Origin: CAKZKT01 sp034434235
GTDB lineage: Bacteria; Chloroflexota; Anaerolineae; CG2-30-64-16
Length of the DNA: 34,593 bases
NCBI GenBank assembly: GCA_034434235.1
Contig: DAOTZV010000068.1
Location: 1 to 34,593, forward strand
Reading direction: 5' to 3'
Part shown: positions 18,239 through 25,677 of the stretch, one piece after another
How positions within the stretch are numbered: the first letter of the stretch is position 1
How the letters are laid out: the number at the start of each line of letters is the position of its first letter
Position numbers and translations under genes: made by a program
The notes under the pieces: generated by a model
Database searches by the model: none
The model's input: only the letters and a program-made list of their open reading frames with translations
Told to the model about the DNA's origin: nothing

Positions 18239-19360
18239 ATGATGATCCGCACGGAGGGGCTGTGCAAATACTTTGCGGCCAATGGCAAAGAGGTGCGGGC
18301 CGTGGACGGCCTCACCCTTGAAGTCCATCGGGGCGAGGTGTTCGGCTTTCTGGGCCCCAACGGCGCCGGCAAGACCACCACCGTGCGCATGTTGGCCTGT
18401 TTGATCGCGCCGACTGCCGGCCGGGCGTGGGTGGACGGCCTGGAGGTGGGCCGCGCCAACCAGGAGATCCGGGCGCGCGTCGGCATCCTGACGGAGACGC
18501 CGGGCCTCTATGAACGGCTGAGCGCCCGCGCCAACCTGGAGATCTTCGCCGAACTCTACGGCGTGCCGAATGCAAAGGGGCAGATCGAAAAGTACCTGCG
18601 CCTGCTCGGGCTGTGGGAGCGCCGCGACGCGGAGGCCGGCGCCCTCAGCAAAGGGATGAAGCAGAAGCTGGCCATCGCCCGCGCGCTGCTGCACGAGCCG
18701 CCGGTCCTCTTCCTGGACGAGCCGACCGCCGCGCTCGACCCGGAGGCGGCCAAGATCGTGCGCGACTTCATCGCGACGTTGCGCGGCCAGGGGCGCACCA
18801 TCTTCCTCTGCACCCATAACCTGGACGAGGCCGAGCGCTTGTGCGACCGCATCGGCGTCTTCCGGCAACGGCTCATCGCCGTGGACACGGCCGACGCGCT
18901 GCGCCGCCAGCTCTTCGGCCGCCAGACGGTGGTGCACCTGGCGCCGGTCCCGGAGGAAGGCCCGGCGCAGATCGAACGGCTGGCGGATCTCGTGCGCCGG
19001 CTGCCCTTCGTGCGCGACGTGATCGTGTTGCCGCCCGGCCTCCATTCCCCGCCCCCGCTTCGCCCTCCATTCCCCCCAGGTTTGGGGGGTCAGGGGGGCG
19101 GAAAGACCGCATTCCCCCCAGGTTTGGGGGGCCAGGGGGGCGGAAAGACCGCATTCCCCCCAGATTTGGGGGGTCAGGGGGGCGGAGAAGAAAGCTATCG
19201 GCTGATCATCGGCCTGGACGACCCGGCCTTGCGCAACCCAACCATCGTGCAGGCGCTGGTGACGCAGGGCGCGCAGATCCGCTTCGTCAACGAGTTGCGC
19301 CATTCGCTCGAAGATGTATACTTGAGCCTGCTGCGAGAGAGCCAGGAGGTTGCACCGTGA
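18239..19360 (+). CDS. ABC-2 type exporter ATP-binding protein with Gly-rich repeat insert
   Basis: 373 residues. Walker A GPNGAGKT (39-46), signature ALSKGMKQK (135-143, a common variant of LSGGQ in the NatA/CcmA group), Walker B VLFLDEPT (156-163) and the H-loop THN (192-194) are intact, so ATP hydrolysis should work. A GGAGG precedes the start codons at 18239 and 18242. Residues about 268-318 are a Pro/Gly-rich insert encoded by three 42-bp palindromic repeats, placed between the helical C-terminal part and the last beta-alpha unit (SYRLIIGLDD). The permease gene follows. The substrate is unknown; NatAB-type sodium efflux or peptide export are possible. Confidence 0.92.
   Translation: MMIRTEGLCKYFAANGKEVRAVDGLTLEVHRGEVFGFLGPNGAGKTTTVRMLACLIAPTAGRAWVDGLEVGRANQEIRARVGILTETPGLYERLSARANLEIFAELYGVPNAKGQIEKYLRLLGLWERRDAEAGALSKGMKQKLAIARALLHEPPVLFLDEPTAALDPEAAKIVRDFIATLRGQGRTIFLCTHNLDEAERLCDRIGVFRQRLIAVDTADALRRQLFGRQTVVHLAPVPEEGPAQIERLADLVRRLPFVRDVIVLPPGLHSPPPLRPPFPPGLGGQGGGKTAFPPGLGGQGGGKTAFPPDLGGQGGGEESYRLIIGLDDPALRNPTIVQALVTQGAQIRFVNELRHSLEDVYLSLLRESQEVAP
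19069..19190. repeat. three tandem 42-bp palindromic units, in frame within the ABC ATPase
   Basis: Units start at 19069, 19111 and 19153, an exact 42-bp period (14 codons). Each has a CCCCCC / GGGGGG palindrome around an AGGTTT or AGATTT centre and then CAGGGGGGCGG. They encode FPPGLGGQGGGKTA with little change. A degenerate half-unit (CATTCCCCGCCCC) sits just before, at about 19043. Confidence 0.95.
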
Positions 19361-19378
19361 TGCTCCTCGCAGCGCCTT

Positions 19379-19411
19379 ACGTGCAGGCACCTGGGAAGGT
19401 GCCTGGCACGT
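19379..19411. repeat. ACGTGC-AGGCACCT inverted repeat between ABC genes
   Basis: The left arm ACGTGCAGGCACCT pairs with the right arm AGGTGCCTGGCACGT (one base is missing in the left arm), with a GGGA-type loop. It fills most of the 72-bp gap between the ATPase and permease genes. A second, more diverged copy is at 23840-23873. It could act as a hairpin that lowers permease expression relative to the ATPase. Confidence 0.75.
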
Positions 19412-19432
19412 CTTAGATCCGGGAGACTTCCG

Positions 19433-20224
19433 ATGAGCCAGTTTCGGGCCATCGTGCGCAAAGAATGGACCGACATGGTCCGCAACAAACTCGTGCTCTA
19501 CGTCGTCATCCTTGTGCCGCTGCTGATGCTGGCCATTCCGGTGGTGATGCTCTTCGTCATGGCGCGCGTGCCCATCAGCAGCCAGGACATGCAGGAGATC
19601 GAGCCGATGCTCAAAAACCCGATCTTCGCCGGGATGACGCCGCTGGAGGCGATGCAATCGGTGATGGCGAGCAACATGCTGGTGCTCTTCCTGATGATGC
19701 CGCTGATGGTGCCGGTGACCATCGCGTCGTACAGCATCGTCGGCGAAAAGGTCAGCCGCTCGCTGGAGCCGCTGCTGGCGACCCCCATCACCACGACCCG
19801 GCTGCTCCTGGCGAAGGGATTCGCCGCGGCCGTGCCCGGCATCACCATGACGTGGGTCTGCTACGCGCTGTTCCTGGTCGCCGCGCGCCTCCTGGCCGCC
19901 AGCGACCGGGTCTTCGCCGTCTTCGTGGATCCGATGTGGCTGGTGGCCATGTTCGTCCTGGCGCCCCTGATGACGATCATGGCCGTCATGGTGGGGGTCA
20001 TCATCAGCAGCCGGGTGAACGACCCGCGCGCGGCCGAGCAGTTGGCCGCGCTGGTGCTCATCCCGTTGATGGCGCTCTTCCTCGGCGCGATGGCCGGCCT
20101 CATCCTGCTGAACAGCACGACCTTTTGGATCACTTCGGCCCTGGTGGCGGTCGCGGACGTCGGGCTGGTGTACCTCGGCGCCGCGCTGTTTCAGCGCGAG
20201 ACGATCTTGACGCGCTGGAAGTGA
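19433..20224 (+). CDS. ABC-2 type exporter permease
   Basis: 263 residues from ATG 19433, with GGGAG eight bases upstream. It opens with the amphipathic FRAIVRKEWTDMVRNK helix that is typical of ABC-2 permeases, then a first membrane helix and an extracytoplasmic loop. Five more helices follow. A SYSIVGEKVSRSLEPLLATPITT segment (about 101-123) marks the NatB/ABC-2 coupling region. It pairs with the ATPase just upstream. The length is at the short end for NatB-like subunits, so a homodimeric membrane part is likely. The exported substrate is not evident. Confidence 0.9.
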   Translation: MSQFRAIVRKEWTDMVRNKLVLYVVILVPLLMLAIPVVMLFVMARVPISSQDMQEIEPMLKNPIFAGMTPLEAMQSVMASNMLVLFLMMPLMVPVTIASYSIVGEKVSRSLEPLLATPITTTRLLLAKGFAAAVPGITMTWVCYALFLVAARLLAASDRVFAVFVDPMWLVAMFVLAPLMTIMAVMVGVIISSRVNDPRAAEQLAALVLIPLMALFLGAMAGLILLNSTTFWITSALVAVADVGLVYLGAALFQRETILTRWK

Positions 20225-20231
20225 GGAGGCG

Positions 20232-21731
20232 ATGCGCGCACGCTCATTGGCTTATGCGATTGCCCTGAGCGGCCTGTGGATGGCCCTTGCCGCCGCGCTC
20301 ATGCTCGGCCGGCGGCTGGTGGAGCTCGGCGCGAGCCGGGCGCCGGCTGCTGCCGTGCTGCTCGATCTGACGGCCGGCGTCGGCGCGACGTGGTTCTGGC
20401 CGGGGCTGGCGGCGGCGGGGATATGGGCCGGCGCCTGGTGGCTGGCCGAGCGCGGCGCATTGCCCGCCGAACGCGTCGCGGCCGGCCGCAAGGCACTGCT
20501 CTACCTGGGCCAGATGGCCGCGTTGGCCGCGCTGATCCTCCAGGCGATCCTGCTGCTCATCGCCCTGTTGACGCAGCCGCGGCCCGCCGATGCCGCGCTC
20601 CGCTCCGCGGAGCACGCGGTCGGCGCGGGGATCGCGCTGGCGTTCTGGGCTTTTCTGCGTTGGGTTGCGGTGGCCGACGGCGACTTCGGCCAGGAGGTGG
20701 CCGGCGCCGGCTGGCGTCGCTTCTATTTCTACGGCGCCGCGGCCGTTACGCTCGGCCTGTTCCTGGTCGGCCTGGTCGAGCTCCTGCAGATCATCGCCGG
20801 GGTGGGCTTGCGCCTGGCGGGCGCGGCCGCGGGGCCGCTTGCCGATCGGGCCCGCTTCGTTCGGGCCGCGGCGTTCGCGCTGGTGGCCGCGCCGGCCTGG
20901 TGGGCCCTGTGGTGGCAACAACAAACGCGTTGTCGCGGCGCCGGCCCTCTGGCCGCCGAAGAGCGCCAGGCGCGGACGCGCCGGCTCTACCTGTACACGG
21001 TCGTCCTGGCCTCGGCCGTCGCGTTTTTCTTCGGCCTGGGCATGAGCCTCCTCGCCGCGGCGGCCGGCCGCAATCTGACCCTCCTGGCGACCTGGGCGCC
21101 GGTCGCGCTCGTCGGCCTGGTATCCCTGATCGGCCACCTGTGGACCCTGCACACAGATGAGCGGAGCCCGGCGGCAGTAGCCCGGCCCGCGTCGATGCCC
21201 GCGGCAGTCGCGGCCGCTCCTGTCGTCCAGGCGCCGGCCGCCATCGGCTCGCAGGCGCCGGCCGCGGCCCCGCGGCAATACGCGCGCGCGGCCCTGCCGC
21301 CGACGCCGGTCGCGGCGCGGCCGGCGTTCATCCTGGTGGTAGACGGCCTGGACGGCGCGGTCGGCGCGAAGCTGATCTCCGGCCTCGCGGCCGGAGTCCC
21401 CGGCGCCGTCCTCTGGCCGCTGGGCCTCAACGCGGCCGCGCAGATGGCGCTGCTGAACGCCTTGCCGGCCGCGGCGCCCGTCGTGCCGGCCGATGCGCCC
21501 GCGCGCGCGACGCTGATCGTCGGCCCGGCCGACATGCTGATCGCCGGCGGCCTGGACGGCGAGGTGAGCGCGGAGCTGGCTGCGGCCATCGCCGATAGCC
21601 CCGCGCTCAAGCTGCTCTTGCCCCCGCGCGGCCCGGCGCTGCGCTGGGTGGCCGCGCCCACATGGCCGCTCGAACGATGGGTGGAAAACGCCGTGATCGA
21701 AGCCGCCAACGCGCTCAACACGAACCGATGA
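20232..21731 (+). CDS. DUF5671-like membrane protein fused to a degenerate DUF3842 domain
   Basis: 499 residues. The first ~290 form about eight membrane helices in which a short pattern recurs: RRFYFYGAAAVTLGLF near 162 and RRLYLYTVVLASAVAFFF near 248. This is the hallmark of DUF5671 repeats. An Ala/Pro-rich linker follows to about 362. Residues 366-499 look like DUF3842: FILVVDGLDGAVGAKL, a PLGLNAAAQMALL segment, LIVGPADMLIAGGLDGEV and LKLLLPP in the right order. The ATGENA-type segment of that family is missing. The function of both domains is unknown. It follows the exporter permease by 7 bp and overlaps the YkvA-type gene (ATGA). Confidence 0.75.
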   Translation: MRARSLAYAIALSGLWMALAAALMLGRRLVELGASRAPAAAVLLDLTAGVGATWFWPGLAAAGIWAGAWWLAERGALPAERVAAGRKALLYLGQMAALAALILQAILLLIALLTQPRPADAALRSAEHAVGAGIALAFWAFLRWVAVADGDFGQEVAGAGWRRFYFYGAAAVTLGLFLVGLVELLQIIAGVGLRLAGAAAGPLADRARFVRAAAFALVAAPAWWALWWQQQTRCRGAGPLAAEERQARTRRLYLYTVVLASAVAFFFGLGMSLLAAAAGRNLTLLATWAPVALVGLVSLIGHLWTLHTDERSPAAVARPASMPAAVAAAPVVQAPAAIGSQAPAAAPRQYARAALPPTPVAARPAFILVVDGLDGAVGAKLISGLAAGVPGAVLWPLGLNAAAQMALLNALPAAAPVVPADAPARATLIVGPADMLIAGGLDGEVSAELAAAIADSPALKLLLPPRGPALRWVAAPTWPLERWVENAVIEAANALNTNR

Positions 21732-22111
21732 TCGCCAACTTACGCCGACGCGCCGGCGAGCTCCGGCGCGAGACCTACGCGCTCTACCTGGCCTATCGCG
21801 ATCCGCGCACGCCGTGGATCGCCCGCATCGTCGCGGGGTGCGTCGTGGCCTACGCGTTCAGCCCGCTCGACCTGATCCCCGACTTCGTGCCGGTGCTGGG
21901 CTATCTGGACGATCTGGTGCTGGTACCGCTGGGGGTGGCGCTGGCGCTGCGGCTGATCCCGCCGGCCGTGATGGCCGATTGCCGCGCGCGGGCCCGCGCG
22001 GCCACCGATCGGCCGACCAGTTGGCTGGCGGCCGCGGTGATCGTCGCCATCTGGCTGGGACTGGCCGCGCTGGCCGTGGCCTGGGCGCTGAAAACGTTCG
22101 GCAGAGGATAG
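21728..22111 (+). CDS. YkvA-type (DUF1232) membrane protein
   Basis: 127 residues from ATG 21728, which overlaps the preceding stop. The DUF1232 core is clear: AYAFSPLDLIPDFVPVLGY and LDDLVLVPLGVALAL at about 40-75, followed by a last hydrophobic helix near the C-terminus. Family members are small membrane proteins of unknown function. The conserved SPLDLIPD motif is intact. The corA-type gene begins 7 bp downstream. Confidence 0.88.
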   Translation: MIANLRRRAGELRRETYALYLAYRDPRTPWIARIVAGCVVAYAFSPLDLIPDFVPVLGYLDDLVLVPLGVALALRLIPPAVMADCRARARAATDRPTSWLAAAVIVAIWLGLAALAVAWALKTFGRG

Positions 22112-22117
22112 CAACAC

Positions 22118-23212
22118 ATGCGCACGATGATCCTGTCGCAACATGGCCGCTTTCAAAACGGGCTGACGATCGAAAACCTGGCGGCCCTGCTGAGCGATCC
22201 GCAGAATCTCATCTGGCTCGACATCCAGGATCCGACCCAGGAGGACATGGCGCTATTGCGCCGCGAGTTCGGCTTCCACCCCCTGGCGATCGAGGACGCC
22301 ACTCGCTCCCATGAGCGCCCCAAGGTCGACACATACGGCGTGCCGGGCGACCTCGACGGCGACGGGGTGGCCGATGTGATGACGGAAGCCGCTGAGGAAC
22401 CGCTGTTGATCCCCCTGGGGCCGGCCGACGCGGCCCAGGGGGAAGAAAAGGAAACGCCGCTCGGCCGCGCGTATTATTTCGTCGTCTTCTACGCCGCGGC
22501 CTATCACCCGGAGGAGGATCACATCGAGGCGCGGCCGGTGAACATGTTCATCGGCGCGAACTACCTGGTGACGGTGCATCAGGGTCCGATCCCGCACATC
22601 CCCGCCACGATGGCGCGCTGGCGCGCGCCGAAGAGCCCGCTGGCCCACCGCGTCAGCGCGCTGGTGCACGCCCTGCTCGACGCGATGGTGGACGACTACT
22701 TCCCGTTGATGGATCAGGTGGCCGACCGGGCCGAAGACCTGGAGGATACGATCTTCATCCGCTTCGACGAGAGGTCCATCGAGACGATCTTCCGGCTGAA
22801 GAAGGACCTGCTGGCCATGCGTCGGATCGTCGCGCCCGAGCGGGACGTGCTCAACGTCCTGCTGCGCCGCCAGTTGCCCATCTTCGCGGCGGAAGATGTC
22901 GCCTACCTCCAGGATGTCTACGACCACATCGTGCGGGTGACCGACAACATAGATACCTACCGCGACCTGCTCTCCAGCGCGCTCGACTCGTACCTCTCGC
23001 TCCAGGGCAACCGGCTGAACCAGATCATGAAGGTGCTCACGGTCTTCTCGATCATCCTGATGGCCGATGCGCTGATCACCGGCTTCTACGGCCAGAACTT
23101 CAAGTACTTCCCCGATCTGGACTTCAGCCTGGGCTCTTTCTGGTCGCTGATCCTGATGGCCATCGTCACCCTGGCGCTGGTGATCTACTTCAGGCGAAGA
23201 GAATGGCTGTAG
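22118..23212 (+). CDS. CorA-family divalent metal transporter with GQN instead of GMN and an acidic insert
   Basis: 364 residues. The large cytoplasmic N-terminal domain, a long helix and two C-terminal membrane helices are those of CorA, a pentameric Mg/Co channel. The pore-mouth signature is normally Y-G-M-N. Here it reads YGQNF (324-328). Residues about 75-116 form an extra acidic loop with DLDGDGVAD (78-86), which has the spacing of a calcium-binding D-x-D-x-D-G loop. AGAGGA precedes the ATG at 22118. The TAG stop is the first part of a palindromic repeat. Mg or another divalent ion is the likely substrate. Confidence 0.88.
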   Translation: MRTMILSQHGRFQNGLTIENLAALLSDPQNLIWLDIQDPTQEDMALLRREFGFHPLAIEDATRSHERPKVDTYGVPGDLDGDGVADVMTEAAEEPLLIPLGPADAAQGEEKETPLGRAYYFVVFYAAAYHPEEDHIEARPVNMFIGANYLVTVHQGPIPHIPATMARWRAPKSPLAHRVSALVHALLDAMVDDYFPLMDQVADRAEDLEDTIFIRFDERSIETIFRLKKDLLAMRRIVAPERDVLNVLLRRQLPIFAAEDVAYLQDVYDHIVRVTDNIDTYRDLLSSALDSYLSLQGNRLNQIMKVLTVFSIILMADALITGFYGQNFKYFPDLDFSLGSFWSLILMAIVTLALVIYFRRREWL

Positions 23213-23264
23213 GGCCGAATGAATGCGGCCCTACAACGGTCGGGCCGAATGAAAGCGGCCCTAC
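23209..23264. repeat. two-unit GTAGGGCCGAAT palindromic element between convergent genes
   Basis: GTAGGGCCGAAT and GCGGCCCTAC are inverted repeats in two units with a 30-bp period. The outer GTAG gives the TAG stop of the corA-type gene, and the outer CTAC gives, on the minus strand, the TAG stop of the redoxin gene. The element spans the whole gap between the two convergent genes and may act as a two-way terminator, although no T-run is present. Confidence 0.85.
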
Positions 23265-23794
23265 TTCCACTTGATCGTGCAGCCTACCGGCGCGGTCTCG
23301 GCCACCGGCGCGGGCTTGCCCGCCAGCACCGCGTCGAGCGCCTGCCGCAGGTACGGCTGCTTGACGGCGGCCGGATCTTCGTAGTTGTCGTCCACCGTCC
23401 CCTGATAGCGCAACGTCCGATTCCGGTCGAAGACGAACACCTCCGGCGTGCGCGTCGCGCCATAGGCCCGCGCCACTTCCTGCGACTCGTCGTGCAGGTA
23501 GGGGAAGTTGAACCCTTTCGCCGCAGCCCGCTCTTGCATCTTCGGGAAGCTGTCGGCGGGGTACTTCACCGCATCGTTCGCGTTGATGGCGATCAACTGC
23601 ACGCCCTTCCTCGCGTAATCGGCCTGGATTTGGATCAGGCGATCTTCCCACGCCTGCGCGTAGGGGCAATGATTGCAGGTGAAGATCACCACCACCGCCT
23701 CTTTGTCCGCGTAATCGGCCAGGGCATGGCGCTTGCCGTCCACGCCGGGCAGGTCAAAAGCAATGGCTTTATCTCCGATCTTCAGGTTGCTCAT
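23261..23794 (-). CDS. thioredoxin-fold redoxin
   Basis: 177 residues from ATG 23794, with AGGAG ten bases upstream. After a PxFxLPGVDGK type start comes VVIFTCNHCPYAQAW with the CxxC pair Cys40 and Cys43, then INANDAVKYP and a TPEVFVFD strand with the cis-proline. The last residues, GCTIKWK, are a conserved end of this redoxin group. It belongs to the AhpC/TSA-TlpA superfamily and probably reduces disulfides or peroxides in the cytoplasm; no signal peptide is seen. The stop is in the palindromic element shared with the corA-type gene. A second thiol protein lies just upstream. Confidence 0.9.
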   Translation of the reverse strand: MSNLKIGDKAIAFDLPGVDGKRHALADYADKEAVVVIFTCNHCPYAQAWEDRLIQIQADYARKGVQLIAINANDAVKYPADSFPKMQERAAAKGFNFPYLHDESQEVARAYGATRTPEVFVFDRNRTLRYQGTVDDNYEDPAAVKQPYLRQALDAVLAGKPAPVAETAPVGCTIKWK

Positions 23795-23839
23795 TGGACG
23801 TACTCCTTGCAGTGATTTGTGAAAAATCGGCACCGTTGC

Positions 23840-23873
23840 ACGTGCCGGGCACTTAGGAGGGTGCCTGGCACGT
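23840..23873. repeat. second copy of the ACGTGCC inverted repeat
   Basis: ACGTGCCGGGCACT and GGGTGCCTGGCACGT form an imperfect inverted repeat in the 100-bp gap between the two thiol-redox genes. It is the same family as 19379-19411 and has more mismatches. Confidence 0.7.
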
Positions 23874-23894
23874 CCGGCGGCCCGTTTTCAGAGA

Positions 23895-24215
23895 TTAGCG
23901 GCCGGCCGCGGCGCGCAGGCCGCGCCGGATCAGCTCGACCGGCGGCAGCGGCGTGATGCGGCCATCCTCGCGACGATACGCCCGGCAGGTGAGCGCCGGT
24001 TGCGCGCCGGCAGGCGGCGGCGCGATGTCCTGGCCCTCGATCCAGATCGTCGGCGAGCCGACGAACCCCAGCTCCGCGGCCTGTTCGTCGGTCTCCACCT
24101 TGACGATGGCGATCTCGGCTTCGATCCCTTCTTCGGCGATCACCTGCCGCAGGCGCTCCAGCGCCTGATCGTGCGAGGGACAATCTTCATAATACAGAAA
24201 AGTCACGTGCAACAC
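23895..24215 (-). CDS. small thioredoxin-like protein with dispersed cysteines
   Basis: 106 residues from the ATG at 24215. The strand VTFLYYEDCPSHDQAL has a single Cys12 where thioredoxins have CxxC. A GSPTIWIEG cis-proline segment follows at about 53-61, and a second Cys77 lies in LTCRAYRRE. Similar small proteins near redox or mercury genes are described as thioredoxin-like DF-family proteins. A thiol relay or metal-handling role is possible but not shown. No merR or merA is present. It probably shares a message with the redoxin downstream. Confidence 0.75.
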   Translation of the reverse strand: MLHVTFLYYEDCPSHDQALERLRQVIAEEGIEAEIAIVKVETDEQAAELGFVGSPTIWIEGQDIAPPPAGAQPALTCRAYRREDGRITPLPPVELIRRGLRAAAGR

Positions 24216-24239
24216 AGTTGTCTCTCATCCCAATTATAT

Positions 24240-24349
24240 GTAGGGCCGAATTAATTCGGCCCTACGTCGTGGCGCGATGTCGCGGGGCCGAATTAATTCG
24301 GCCCTACGCCGCGGCGCGATGTCGCGGGGCCGAATCAATTCGGCCCTAC
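24240..24349. repeat. tandem array of 42-bp units built on the GTAGGGCCGAATT palindrome
   Basis: The first unit starts with a perfect 26-bp palindrome (half-site GTAGGGCCGAATT, 24240-24265). GGGCCGAAT starts recur at 24243, 24285 and 24327, a 42-bp period over about 2.6 copies. The third copy has one change (GAATCAATTC). The array fills the gap between the thioredoxin-like and CBS genes and overlaps the last 15 bp of the CBS gene. Confidence 0.9.
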
Positions 24350-25642
24350 GCGCGGCGGATACACCAGCACCTTGTCCACCCGCCGGCCGTCCATGTCCAC
24401 GATCTCGAACCGAAAGTCCCGCCAGGAGAAAGCCTGTCCGACGCTCGGGATGGCATCCAACTGATGCATGGCAAAGCCGCCCAGGGTCTGGTAGATGCCC
24501 AGCTCTTCGTCGGGCAGATCCTCGTTTTCGATCTCGAAAAGCGACTTGAAGGTCGCGATGTCCATCAGGCCGTCCACCAGCCAGGAACCGTCGCTGCGCC
24601 GCACGGCCGACGGCTCAGCCGTGCGGCCGGGCGCGGGCAACGCGCCCACCACCGCCTCCAGGATGTCGTTGTGCGTGACCAGCCCTTGAATGCTGCCGAA
24701 CTCATCGGTGACCAGCGCCACGTGGCGCCGATGCTGCTGGAGCAGCTCCAACACGCGCAGAGCCGACGCGCTCTCGGGCACGAACAGCGGCGGCTGCAAG
24801 ATGCTGCGCAGATCGAGCGGCTGGCAGGCCAGCGTCTGCACGAGCAGATCCTTCGTGCGCACGATGCCCAGGATCTCCTCCAGGCTTCCCTGGCACACGG
24901 GGAAACGCGAATGCCGGCTGGCAGCCACCTTCTCCCGAATGGCGTCCGGGCTATCGTTCACGTCAATCCACACGATCTGCGTGCGCGGGGTCATCAGGCC
25001 GGCCACGCGGCGCTCGTCTAGCCGCAACACCCCCTCGATCATGTCCTGTTCGGCCTCCTCGAAGACCCCGCTCTGCCGGCCCTGGTCCACCAGGATGCGC
25101 AGCTCTTCGGGCGTGATCGTCGGCTCGGCCGAACCGCGCACGCCCAACAGCCGCACCACCAGATCGGTGGAGGCACTCAAAAAGCGGACGAGCGGCCGGG
25201 CCACGATGGCCAACCCGGCCATCGGACCGGCGACCCGGCCGGCGAGCCGTTCGGGATCGGTCAACGCGAGCCGCTTGGGGACCAGCTCCCCCAGGACGAG
25301 CGACAGATAGGTGATGATCGTGACCACCGCGGCCACGCCGATCGCCGTGCTGTAGCGGGCCAACCCCGGCACGGCCGCAACCAGATCGGCGATCCCCCTG
25401 GCGATCGTCGCGCCGCCGAACGCGCCGGCCAGGATGCCCGCCAGCGTGATCCCCACCTGGACGGTCGCCAGGAAGTCGGACGGCCGTTCGGCCAGCTCGA
25501 GCGCCTTGCGGGCGCGGGCATCCCCCTCTTCGGCCGCCTGTTGCAGCCGCGCCTTGCGCGCCGAAACAACGGCGATCTCCGACATGGCGAACACGCCGTT
25601 GACCAGGATCAAGGCGAGGATGATGATGGCTTCCAGGATCAT
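24335..25642 (-). CDS. CNNM/HlyC-CorC family protein with CBS domains
   Basis: 435 residues. The N-terminal DUF21/CNNM membrane domain (about 1-190) carries the characteristic GELVPKRLAL. A CBS pair follows (from MTPRTQIVWIDV, about 220-345), then a CorC_HlyC domain with WLVDGLMDIATF and TLGGFAMHQL. Family members move or sense Mg or other divalent cations. The last four codons, VGPN and the TGA stop, lie inside the palindromic array, so the natural C-terminus has been replaced or trimmed. The ATG at 25642 has no strong ribosome site. It lies 35 bp after the glycerol-1-phosphate dehydrogenase gene and is probably co-transcribed with it. Confidence 0.9.
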   Translation of the reverse strand: MILEAIIILALILVNGVFAMSEIAVVSARKARLQQAAEEGDARARKALELAERPSDFLATVQVGITLAGILAGAFGGATIARGIADLVAAVPGLARYSTAIGVAAVVTIITYLSLVLGELVPKRLALTDPERLAGRVAGPMAGLAIVARPLVRFLSASTDLVVRLLGVRGSAEPTITPEELRILVDQGRQSGVFEEAEQDMIEGVLRLDERRVAGLMTPRTQIVWIDVNDSPDAIREKVAASRHSRFPVCQGSLEEILGIVRTKDLLVQTLACQPLDLRSILQPPLFVPESASALRVLELLQQHRRHVALVTDEFGSIQGLVTHNDILEAVVGALPAPGRTAEPSAVRRSDGSWLVDGLMDIATFKSLFEIENEDLPDEELGIYQTLGGFAMHQLDAIPSVGQAFSWRDFRFEIVDMDGRRVDKVLVYPPRVGPN

Positions 25643-25677
25643 CGGCCCAGTTGCTCATGCGCCGGTCGGCGCACAAC

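Noticed and set aside
16496..19657. 1053-codon open frame on the minus strand
   Set aside because: It lies antisense to surE, the YhfC-type protease and the ABC ATPase, all of which have clear family motifs. Its own product is rich in Arg/His/Gln and has no recognisable domain. High GC makes such long antisense frames common.
24240..24349. CRISPR array or operator array
   Set aside because: Both the palindrome and the intervening 16-19 bp are the same from unit to unit, so there are no spacers. The presence of the same palindrome at gene ends argues for a dispersed repeat rather than a binding-site array.
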